Origin: Cinnamomum chago
Lineage: Eukaryota > Streptophyta > Magnoliopsida > Laurales > Lauraceae
DNA length: 64,000 nucleotides
Assembly (NCBI GenBank): GCA_038049695.1
Contig: CP142451.1
Coordinates: 128,856,001 to 128,920,000, forward strand
Reading direction: 5' to 3'
Numbering within the stretch: position 1 is the first letter of the stretch; every line of letters starts with the position of its first letter. The position numbers and the translations under genes were made by a program. The notes under the pieces are model-generated. The model made no database searches, was not told where the DNA came from, and saw nothing but the letters and a program-made list of their open reading frames with translations. This document shows, piece after piece, positions 12,623 to 24,300 of this stretch.

Positions 12623-12904
12623 ATCTAACCCCAAGGGCAGCTCAGTTGGCTTAGGACTATCATACTGGGGCTACTTGGGAGTTTACCTGACTTTCCTATG
12701 GGCCCTCCTAAATGACACATACTTCCACCTTTTAACTTACTTAACCATAGTTCCACTTTCCTTGTCAGCCTTTGTTCTTTCTTGGCAAGATGAGTATAGT
12801 GATTGTAACATCCATTTAGCACAAGGTTTGAGGAGTTTATGAGTGATACATTCACAATCCTAATGGTTAGGATCCTCCCATCCCCATATCAGCAAGACAG
12901 CAAC
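12623..12904. other. Distal GAD-B upstream region
   Basis: The segment between the truncated DCD-A intron and the solo LTR matches 44896-45170 upstream of GAD-C, and partly matches 2980-3060 and 3925-3965 upstream of GAD-A. No gene is seen. It ends with ggatcctcccatccccatat, the conserved GAD promoter block. Confidence 0.55.
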
Positions 12905-15091
12905 TGTCACGACCCGGACCCGAGATTAGAGTCATTAGGGTTAACCCCCGGGTCGCGATGTAATCATACTTACTCCCGTAAACTCCGAATTAACCGAAGT
13001 CAAAACGAAGTCCACAAGGGATCTTGCATACGTACCTGTCAATGTACAATTGTACGGAATATACAAGAATATACATTGACAATTATTTAAACAAAATGAA
13101 TCAAACTCTTTACTTTGAAATGTAAAGTTTACTTTACATCGTTTCAGTTTTCCTATTATCAACCACTGCATATTCAAAATACAATGCAGGGGACATCATT
13201 TCTAATACTTACAATACCAAAATGAATATACAAATACTTTCTAAAACATTTCCAAAATATTCAATGTTTTTCACTCTCAGATCACGTCCATTCGGTTAGA
13301 CCTCTTGGAGGTATCGAATGGGCCTCCTCTGCTGGCGGGACGGTCTCGGAGGGACCGGCACGGACAACTGAGCCTTTAATATCATCAGTAATACCATGAA
13401 CACGACGGTTCAACAAGATATATACATATGATGATAACATGTTTAACAATTCCTAACAATTCATTGGTTTAACAGTTCTAAACAATTCCAATATACAATC
13501 CTTGTATAATTATAAACACAAGTAATAATGACAATAACATTGACAACTACACTAGTATTGGTTCCAACTCCATTCAGTTCTTCCCAAAATGAAGCATTTC
13601 ATATTCACTCATTCATTATGTTCAATATTTATTAATGGCTTTTCAATGTATGACTTTTCAGTCAATGACCTTTCGGTCCAATGAGGTGGGATCTCCCAGT
13701 GTCTTGATCAGAGATCACTGGTGTCACCACGGGCTCCGGAACACCCCAATCTCATCTACTGCAGTAGGAATAGTCATTTCATTGTTACTTTTCGTAATTC
13801 TGTTTAATTCAATAATGAGTTGAGGAAACCACTATGTAGTGCCAGACCCTTTAACAATTCATTTTAATCTCATTCTCATTCTAAAGTAACCCTCTAACCA
13901 ACCCTTAAGTGAAACGGTAGTTATTAATGTATGTATTACTGTTGATGACATTACTTTGTTAAATTTATGCATTACAATAACCCTCGTAGCACTTAGGAAG
14001 GTTTAAACATGCTTAGCATTAGTCTCTAAGCCTAGACTCTTAACTCCGGAAATTTGGACTTAATCTACACTTTCCAAACATTTTCCAATGGGCTAGGTCG
14101 ACCTGTAGTTGTAAACGAAAATTGGAGGAACAGTACTTTGGTCAGGCCCCTGCGAGCCTGACCCAGTGTGCCCGGTCGACCGGGCCCGACCGGCCACACT
14201 GCAGAAACAGAACACCCAGTGAAGGGCTTTCAGCCCTTTTCTTTCTGGTACTTGATGAACCTAATTGACAATGATTTTATAAAATTAACAAAAGCAATTC
14301 AAAGTTAATAATTCACTAATTAAACCATACCTATCTTAATCCATTACACTAAATACACAACTTAATTAGGGTTTCAAACCCTTAAACTATCTTAACATCT
14401 GATTACCCATCACTTCTTTCCATCAAAATCACTGAAAATATCTTAACAAGCAAAAACACATGTATAGCTTGCCTTATTTGAAGCTTGGTCTTTGTCTAGC
14501 TTAGCTTGAGAATGGAATTCCTCCACTTGAACCTTAGCTTTCAAGAAAACTCTAAGCAATTGATGAGGAAGATGAAGTGAATAGACTTCTCTTCAATTCA
14601 CACTTGAAACGGAAGAAAGAAGAAGAAAAATGGTGAAACGGCTGTTGCCTAGGGTTTCATTCAAGATGAATCAACTCATTTGCTTATATAAGCTTTCAAA
14701 TTGCATTTAAGCCCATTAATCTCTTTTAATTACAATTCAAGTCAAATGGAGTTCCATTTGATCCAATACCCGTCGAACAACTTCAAGCCTTTTATGAAAT
14801 TCGTCGTACTCGTCAAGATACACATGCTGGTATCAAGAGTTTCCGAATTCGACGAAATACGGAACAATTCGTATTCCCGAAAAAGTCCTTGGTTTGCTCA
14901 CTTGAGCTTCAATTCCATTCAATTCACTTCCTAATCTCATTTACTATTTCATTAAGCCTAAGTTACTCATGTTTAGGCTAATTCAATCTCATTTGGTGCT
15001 AAACCACCATTAGCTCATTTAAACAGGCTTAATTAGCCTTAATCTCAATTAATTAGAGTTAATCGTGATTAACTCGGGACGGAGCCTAACA
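12905..15091 (+). mobile_element. Solo LTR (2187 bp) in the GAD-B promoter, family LTR-X
   Basis: The element starts TGTCACGACCC, ends GAGCCTAACA, and is flanked by a 5-bp duplication GCAAC (12900-12904 and 15092-15096). The GAD-C promoter has the unfilled site (gacagtaaccaacc at about 45168). There is no internal domain, primer-binding site or gag-pol frame, so this is read as a solo LTR left by LTR-LTR recombination. A related element lies at 39939-42239 in opposite orientation. A GC-rich palindromic block (ccggtcgaccgggcccgacc) lies near 14167. Confidence 0.85.
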
Positions 15092-15113
15092 GCAACCAAC
15101 CATCTATGTTCCT

Positions 15114-15120
15114 TATTTAC
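15114..15120 (+). promoter_or_regulatory. TATA-like position of GAD-B (TATTTAC)
   Basis: This aligns with TATTTAA in GAD-A and GAD-C but ends in C. It lies 23 bp after the end of the solo LTR and 238 bp before the ATG. Core promoter function is inferred from alignment only. Confidence 0.45.
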
Positions 15121-15351
15121 ATCGACACGCGGGTGTTGTCTAATCTCCACGTTTCACTCACATCATATCATCATCACAATCTTGAAGCTTCCTTCTGCTA
15201 AATATACCCTCCTGGTCCCCTTTCTTTTCACTTTCACATCTCCCCTCTCCAAAGGTTACAAAGACTACAAGAAGAAGAAGAAGAAAGAAAGAAAGAACGA
15301 AGAATAGAAGAAGAAGAAGAGGACTGAAAGGAAGCAGCAGAGAGTCTAAAG

Positions 15352-18300
15352 ATGGTGGTGACGACGACGTTGTCAGATGCTGACCACTTAGTCCACTACA
15401 CTTTTGCCTCCAGATACGTCCGTACTCCTCTCCCCAGGTTGGTACGTAATATGTAGTTTCATTGCATGCATCTTTTCAGATATAGACTGTGTCGGATGAT
15501 CAGATGATCATAGCTTAAACGTTTATATGACCTCTTCACCTATATATGTTATTATGATTTGGATGGTTGGTTAGATTGATGAGATGTGGGCGGGCCCTGG
15601 CCTAAGGAGTGTTGATCATACTTGGGTTTGGATTTGGAGTTGAAATTGTTGTCAATATAGTATGGCAATTTTAATGGGTCAGCCCAACAACCCACTTGCA
15701 GCCCACTTGTGCAAAGGCCCAAAATTGTTGAGTATGCATTTATTATAGAAACTAGATCCAACTTTTTAGGGTCTTAGGTGTAAGATAAGAAGGTTGTGAC
15801 AGCTGTGAAGATTGAAAAAATTATTCTATTCAATAGAGAAGAAAAGTACGATTGAAAAAGGGGCTTGTTTATTGATAACAGAGAAGAAACAAAAACAAAG
15901 TTTTTTTTTCATCATTGATGTGGCTGTACTGTTTCAAGCTCTTGCATGCTTTGATTGGGAGAAGGAGGAAGTTTTGTTTCTTTATCATTGAAGTGGCTGT
16001 ACGGTTTCAAGCTTGCATTCTTTGATTGGGAGAAGGAGGAAGAGGCGATTGAAGTGTTACAGTATCTTGAATTTCCACGACGGTCTTCAGTTTTTTTATC
16101 TTGTGATTTCCGTCTCCAGTGTTGTTGCTGACATGATCTGAAGGCTGAAAAACCCAAAGCCCCGGTGCAAGCAACAGAGCTGCAACGTCTGAGATTCACC
16201 CTTGAGATCGTGCGTGCCTATCACCATCTCTCACTCAGAGTTATGATTAAGATATTCTTCAGTATATGATGATCTGTTCTTCATCTGTGGTATGGTCATC
16301 CTGCTCTCTATTTCATGTGGATTTATGCTCCTACTTGTAGTTTTTCTCAGATTATATTTGTGTGGGCAAAAAGGTGTGATTAGAAATTAGTGTTTGTGGT
16401 TTACAAGAGTTGCAGGGCAAATTTAATTGAGAACTAATTTCTGTGAGATCATCTACGTGATTGATATTTTCTTGACACCTGTGTGTGTTGCTGGAATTTT
16501 ATTGTAAGGCACCTGCGTGTGTCATAAATTCTATTTATCCTTGTAATCGCTCAAGTGGGTGCTTGAGTGTAGGGGTTGGTGCTCCTGTCCGTTGGTGCGG
16601 GCAAAGTTGTAAGGGGTTGGTGCTCCTAGCAGTTGGTGTTGCTAAAAATAGTGGAAGTGCATTCTTTGTGCACCGTGGATGTAGCCTGAGGGTGAACCAC
16701 GTAAAAACTTTTGTGTTGTGGTTGTGTGGTTGTGTGGTTGCATTTAAATTTTTAGATACACTGATTCACCCCCCCCTCTCAGTGTCCGTGTGGGGTCAAC
16801 AATTGGTATCAGAGCAAGGTTCCATTTACAAGCATAATCTGCTTTGGGTGATCTTGCAACAACCCACATGGCTTCAGGAGAAGGGTTCTCTTCTAATAAG
16901 GCACCACTATTTGATGGGACAAATTATTCTTTTTGGAAACTCAGGATGCAGACTTATCTTTCAGCATTGGGGTATGACATATGGGACTGTGTAAGAAAAG
17001 GTTACAAAGGAAAAGAAGATCCTATTGATGTGGCTGAGAAGAAATTATTTGAGAATGATTCAAAGGCGAGGAATGCTCTGTTGTGTGGCTTGTCAAACAG
17101 TGAACTTGTCAAAGTCATGAACTGTAAAACTGCGAAAGAAATATGGGATAAACTGAAAAGTGTACATGAAGGAGATGAGAAGATCAAGGAGGCTAAGCTT
17201 CAGACTCACCGATCACAGTTTGAAATGCTCAAGATGAGTGAGGATGAGAACATTGATGCTTACATGCTTAGAGTTAATGAAGTTGTTAATGCTATCAGAG
17301 GGCTTGGTGAGGAGATTAAGGAACCAGCACTTGTGAAGAAAATTTTGAGGTCTCTTCCTCCCAGATTTGACTCAAAAGTATCAGCTATTGAGGAGGCCAA
17401 AGACTTAAATGTCTTTAATATGGATGAACTGCATGGATCTCTTACAGCATATGAGATGAGAATAGGCAAGACCAAACCCACTGAAAAGGAAGCAGCATTC
17501 AAAGCCCACAAAAAGAACAAACAGGTAGCACAGTCTGATGAAGAGGACTCAGATGATGAATTGACAGCTAATTTTGTGCGGAAGCTAAGGAAGGGAAAGG
17601 GAAAGTTCAAAGGAAAGCTTCCATTCAAATGCTTCAATTGTGGAGGTATTGGTCATTTTGCAGCAAAGTGCCCTCTTGCTAACACAGATGAAGATGACAG
17701 TGACTCTCACAAATCAAAGAAGGATTATTCTCGCAAGTCATATGTCAAGAAAGGAAAGTCAAAGAGTTATATTTCAAAAAGGACAGAAAGTTCTTCAGAA
17801 GATGGTTCAAATGAGAATTCTGAAGAATCAAATGAGGTTCTGTTTATGGCAGCCCTAGAGGATGAAAAGGAAGAGGAAAAATCTAATAATGAGGAGATTG
17901 AGACTGAGATTAATTTGGAAGAGGAGCTTATAGCAGCTTTGGAGCAGTTGAGTACAGAAAGAAAGAAAAACAAAAAGATTTCTAAGAAGATGACAGAAAC
18001 TGAAGAAATAGTTGAGACACTAAAGGTTGAAATAGAAGAAGGGAGGAAAATTAAAGAAAAGCTTGAGTCACAAGTTATCATAAAGACTAAGGAGTGCAGC
18101 ATAATGGAAGAGGAAATTACAGGTTTGAAAGCTCAAGTTGACAAGATTAATCAGAAACTAAAAGCATATGAAGGATCAATCAAGTTGAATGAAATTCTAA
18201 ACAATCAGCGACCTTCACATATAAAGTTTGGTCTGGGTTTTGAGAAGGGTGAGTCTTCAACCAAACAAGATAGGTCACATGTTGAGAAGATTCAGAAAGT

Positions 18301-21300
18301 AATTGCTCAGCTTACTCAATCTAAACCTGTGCAACAACCAAAGAAACATGTAGCATCTATGGCGCAGCAATCTCAGCAAAGATCAATGGCACCTTTACAA
18401 TGGCAACCATCATTTTACAGGTCTACTCCTTACTTTAATGGTCATTGTTTCAAGTGTAATACTTTTGGCCACAAAATAGCTACCTGTAAATTTAATGGAA
18501 GGCCTAGAAATTATGTTAGTAGAAACCCATTTGAAGCCCTGATTATGAACCCCTTAGAATGCTACAATTGCCACAACTTTGGGCATATAGCCAGGGAATG
18601 TATGTATGCATACCAATATCCTACTAACAACTTTCAGGATTATTATTATCATGCTAATGCTTTGAAACAAAAGCAAAATATTCACATGGCGCAACAGGTG
18701 CATTGTGAAGAAGAACAACAAAAGGGAAAGTATAAGAAAGTGTGGAAAAGGAAGGAGAGTCAGAAAAACAAAGCCGAATCCTTGATTGTTCAGACAGCTC
18801 TTAAAGCACAGAATGGGCCAACACCTTGGATTCTTGACAGTGGCTGCTCAAATCATATGTCAGGAGACAAGGATAGGTTCATGAATCTAGAACAATATGA
18901 TGGAGGCTCTGTAAAATTTGGAAATAATGATGGTGCCAAGATAGTTGGAAAAGGAGCAGTTCAACTGAATCATGGGAAGATAACTTCCAAAGAAGTTTTA
19001 TTTGTGAATGGGTTGAAGCACAGTCTTCTAAGTGTGAGTCAGATATGTGATCAAGGACATGAGGTGGTGTTCAAGAAGCTGGGATTTGAGATAAGGAAGT
19101 CTAACAATGGCAAAGTTGTAGCAGTTGGCTCAAGGACATCCAGAAATCTCTACACACTATCTGAAACTGTCAAGGAAACATGTGCTATTGGACAAGTAGA
19201 TGAGAGTAGATTATGGCATAGAAGACTTGGACATATAAGCTTTGATAACCTATCAAAGATCCATTCCAAGAAGGCAGTAAGGGATATTCCTCATATAAGA
19301 AAGTCTTCAACTGTTGTTTGTGATGCATGTCAAAAAGGGAAACTTACTAGAACTTCTTTCAAGTCAAAAGAACATCACACCAGCAAGCCATTGGAGTTAA
19401 TACATACTGATCTGTGTGGTCCTATGAGGACTCAAAGCATCAATGGTCATAAATACTTCATGTTATGCATTGATGACTTTTCAAGAATGACATGGATAAT
19501 GTTTCTGAAACATAAAAATGAAGCTCTTGACATGTTCAAAATTTTCAGAAAACAGGTTGAGAACCACATTGGAAGAAGGATCAAATGTTTAAGATCAGAC
19601 AAAGGTGGTGAATTCACTTCTGAAGAATTTGAAGAGTATTGCCAGAAGCATGGCATCAGAAGACAGTACTCAGCAGCTCGAACACCTCAGCAAAATGGTG
19701 TGGTAGAAAGAAAGAATAGAACTGTTCAGGAGATGGGAAGAACCATGTTAGTTGAAAGCAAGCTCTCTGATAGGCATTGGAAAGAAGCAGTTCAAACTGC
19801 TGTATACATTCAGAACAGGTGCATGCTCAGGCCTCATGAAGAGAAAACTCCGTATGAACTATGGTTTGGAAGGAAGGCAACTGTCAAACATTTCAAAGTC
19901 TTTGGAAGTAAATGCTATATCAAGAGAATTGAACAGAACATGGGAAAGTTTGATGAAAAGGCAGATGAAGGCATCTTTTTGGGTTACTCAACTAGAAGCA
20001 AGGCCTACAGATGTTATAACAAAAGACTAAACAAAATAGTTGAGAGTATTGATGTCAAGATTGATGAACAGCCAGAAATCAGTAAACAGGAACTTCCAGT
20101 ATATGAGGATGACAATGATGACAGTGAACTTGGAGCACAGTCTGATGATAGAAAGGAAGGAGAATCCGAGGATCATTCAGATAAGAAGAGCGAAAACAGC
20201 AGATGGCATGAATATCATGGAATCAAGGAAACCAACATTCTTGGTGATGCAAAGGCAGGAATTCAAACAAGAAGGATGACGACAAGTATGTACTCTCTCT
20301 TATCCAGCATTGAACCCAGGAATATCAATGAAGCAAGCAAAGATGAAAGCTGGGTGCAGGCTATGAATGAAGAGTTAGATCAAATTGAGAAGAACCAGAC
20401 ATGGGAACTTGTACCAAGACCTGCAAACAAGAACATAATTGGTACCAAGTGGGTCTTTCGGAACAAGTTAAATGAAGAAGGAAAGGTGGTGAGAAACAAA
20501 GCAAGGTTGGTTTGCAAGGGTTATGCACAAATTGAAGGGATCGACTTTGAAGAGACTTTTGCACCAGTGGCTAGACTTGAAGCCATCCGTATGTTACTTG
20601 CTTTGGCAGTATACAAAGACTTCAAAATATATCAAATGGATGTCAAGTCTGCATTTTTGAATGGCAATCTTGAAGAGGAGGTGTACATTGAGCAATCGGA
20701 TGGATTTCAAATTGGTACTGATTTGAACATGGTGTGTAAGTTGAAAAAGGCTCTCTATGGCTTAAAACAGGCACCTAGGGCATGGTACTCTCGGTTGGAC
20801 TCTTACCTACAGCGGCTTGGATACAAGAAAGGGGTAGTGGACAGCAACCTATATGTGAAGACAACAGAAGGAAATCAAGTAGTTGTAGTGGTATATGTGG
20901 ATGATATCATCTTTGCTGGCAACCGAGATGAACAGTGCAAAGACTTCGCAGAGAGGATGAGAACTGAGTTTGAGATGTCTATGATAGGAGAGTTATCATT
21001 CTTTCTCGGACTACAAGTGAAACAGATGAAGGAAGGACTTTTCATGTCTCAGATCAAGTATGTAAAAGAGATGTTGAAAAAGTTCAACATGGAGGACAGT
21101 AAGCCTGTTAGCACTCCCATGACAACTGGATGTAAACTTAGCAAAGATGACAATTCCGACTCAGTTGATCATACTCTCTATCGCTCAATGATCGGGAGTC
21201 TACTTTACTTGACAGCTACTCGTCCAGACATTCTTCAGGCAGTTTGCATGGTTGCAAGGTTTCAAGCTGATCCCAGACAAACACATGTAACAGCAGTGAA

Positions 21301-24300
21301 GAGAATTTTTCGATATCTTAGAGGCACATTGGAATATGGACTGTGGTATCCTAAAGGAAAGGACTTCACTTTGATTGCATATTCCGATGCTGATTGGGCT
21401 GGCTGCATTGATGACAGGAAAAGCACAAGTGGAGGAGCATTTTACTTAGGAGACAAACTTGTAGCGTGGCACAGTAAAAAGCAGGAATCGGTATCTCTGT
21501 CTACTGCTGAAGCAGAATATATTGCTGCATCTACTAGTTGTACTCAGGTGTTGTGGATGCGACAGATGCTGAAAGATTTGGGAATCCAGATCATAGAGCC
21601 TATTTCTATCATGTGTGACAACACAAGTGCTATCAACATTTCCAAAAATCCAGTGCAACATGCAAGGACAAAGCACATAGCCATTCGATACCATTTTCTA
21701 AAAGACAAAGTGACAGATGGTGAAGTCAAACTAGAGTATATCCCTACCTCAGAACAGGTTGCAGATATCTTTACAAAGCCTCTACCAAAAGAAGTTTTTG
21801 AATATCTTCGGAAGAAATTAGGAGTTATTGCGGCTCCAAAGAAATAGGAGATCTTGTTCATAGGGGGAGCATGAATTTTTTTTCCTATGTATCTTGCTCT
21901 CTATGGGTGCCCTTTGTTCTTGTTGTCAAAGGGGGAGAATGGTTGGTATCTAAAGGCTTTAAAGCTACAGTAGAGAGGTGTTTGGTGTCAGGGGGAGTTC
22001 ACTTGTTTAGAAGAGAGGTGTTTGGTGTCAGGGGGAGTTCACTTGTTTAGAAGAAAATTTTCCTTGGTTGACAACAATTCCAAAGGGGGAGATTGTTGAT
22101 CATACTTGGGTTTGGATTTGGAGTTGAAATTGTTGTCAATATAGTATGGCAATTTTAATGGGTCAGCCCAACAACCCACTTGCAGCCCACTTGTGCAAAG
22201 GCCCAAAATTGTTGAGTATGCATTTATTATAGAAACTAGATCCAACTTTTTAGGGTCTTAGGTGTAAGATAAGAAGGTTGTGACAGCTGTGAAGATTGAA
22301 AAAATTATTCTATTCAATAGAGAAGAAAAGTACGATTGAAAAAGGGGCTTGTTTATTGATAACAGAGAAGAAACAAAAACAAAGTTTTTTTTTCATCATT
22401 GATGTGGCTGTACTGTTTCAAGCTCTTGCATGCTTTGATTGGGAGAAGGAGGAAGTTTTGTTTCTTTATCATTGAAGTGGCTGTACGGTTTCAAGCTTGC
22501 ATTCTTTGATTGGGAGAAGGAGGAAGAGGCGATTGAAGTGTTACAGTATCTTGAATTTCCACGACGGTCTTCAGTTTTTTTATCTTGTGATTTCCGTCTC
22601 CAGTGTTGTTGCTGACATGATCTGAAGGCTGAAAAACCCAAAGCCCCGGTGCAAGCAACAGAGCTGCAACGTCTGAGATTCACCCTTGAGATCGTGCGTG
22701 CCTATCACCATCTCTCACTCAGAGTTATGATTAAGATATTCTTCAGTATATGATGATCTGTTCTTCATCTGTGGTATGGTCATCCTGCTCTCTATTTCAT
22801 GTGGATTTATGCTCCTACTTGTAGTTTTTCTCAGATTATATTTGTGTGGGCAAAAAGGTGTGATTAGAAATTAGTGTTTGTGGTTTACAAGAGTTGCAGG
22901 GCAAATTTAATTGAGAACTAATTTCTGTGAGATCATCTACGTGATTGATATTTTCTTGACACCTGTGTGTGTTGCTGGAATTTTATTGTAAGGCACCTGC
23001 GTGTGTCATAAATTCTATTTATCCTTGTAATCGCTCAAGTGGGTGCTTGAGTGTAGGGGTTGGTGCTCCTGTCCGTTGGTGCGGGCAAAGTTGTAAGGGG
23101 TTGGTGCTCCTAGCAGTTGGTGTTGCTAAAAATAGTGGAAGTGCATTCTTTGTGCACCGTGGATGTAGCCTGAGGGTGAACCACGTAAAAACTTTTGTGT
23201 TGTGGTTGTGTGGTTGTGTGGTTGCATTTAAATTTTTAGATACACTGATTCACCCCCCCCTCTCAGTGTCCGTGTGGGGTCAACAAGGAGTTGAAGGCTT
23301 GGGCTACTATAGCCATCAGATGAGTGGATGCAAGTGGAAATTCGTTCCATCTAGACCATGCATTTGCTTTCTTTAAGATCTTGTTTTATTGCAACATAGT
23401 CATTGAACTTCTATTTTTGTAATAAAGTTCTTAGCCGTCGCTTCTAGTCGATTGCACTTGTTAAGTGGTATCAATAAGATATCAAACTCTATTAAAATTC
23501 AAATGTTTACATATAAATCACCTGAAAACAATTAGAATGCAGATTGAGTTTTGTTTTCTTTTACTTTAACCATTCCAAAAAAATGTTATTTTAATCTTTT
23601 GAACTTTCCATGGACCAATATGCCAATGCTTAAAGGTTTCTGCTTGGCTGACACTGTGACACAGATCCTGAAACTGTGTTTTATAATCAGTTTTGACGAG
23701 AGAACATGGATAGTGTGACAAGTGAACCAATGTTTCCTTGGTTGTTCATTATTTTCCAGGGGAAAAAAGTGGGGTTTGAACTGTCTTATCATTGTGGATT
23801 TGGTCCATGGCTCATCCATGGTATTTTGATGGGTACACATGTACAAGTGTGGAAAGCAGCCACTCAGACATTCCAGATAATTTTCGCATTTTGGTGCCTT
23901 GATTTCTATGGTTTCCGCTTGTGTTTTTTGCAGATTCAAGATCCCTGATAAATCGATTCCAAAGGAGGCAGCATATCAGATTATCAACGATGAGCTCATG
24001 CTGGATGGAAACTCAAGGCTGAACTTGGCATCTTTTGTCACCACATGGATGGAACCCGAATGCGATAAGCTCATCATGTCTTCTATTAACAAGAACTATG
24101 TTGACATGGATGAATACCCTGTGACCACAGAGCTCCAGGCATCTATTCTATCTCTTATGGACTTACATTTAAATGAATATGGTAGATTTTAATTACATAA
24201 GAGTATAAATATGAAGTCTGTAGTTTGTAGACAATTGAACAGTGATTCAGTCAATAAGAAGATGGATGGACCCAGCTCTAGGTAGACAAAGATCCTAGCC

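Larger units (their letters stand above)
15610..23285 (+). mobile_element. Intact Copia LTR retrotransposon (7676 bp) in GAD-B intron 1
   Basis: Two LTRs of 1192 bp each (TG...CA ends) flank a primer-binding site, one long gag-pol frame and a polypurine tract. The target-site duplication is AGGAG (15605-15609 and 23286-23290). GAD-C intron 1 keeps the empty site (gccgaaggagttgaagg, about 45776). By eye the LTRs show no difference, so the insertion is very recent. The element has the same orientation as GAD-B. All domains needed for copying are in frame, so it could be autonomous. Confidence 0.97.

Noticed and set aside
15912-16199. 95-codon antisense frame, also at 22396-22683
   Set aside because: It lies wholly within the Copia LTRs. 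The two copies are identical because the LTRs are identical, not because of coding constraint.
16804-16815. Possible tRNA-related gene at the tRNA-like sequence
   Set aside because: This is the 12-base primer-binding site complementary to a tRNA end, not a tRNA gene. No cloverleaf was seen anywhere in the window.
16485-16994. 169-codon + frame overlapping the Copia gag start
   Set aside because: It runs from the LTR across the primer-binding site into gag in another frame. The gag-pol frame explains the region.
17260-21861. Several antisense and out-of-frame openings inside gag-pol
   Set aside because: They are shadows of a long conserved coding frame on the + strand.
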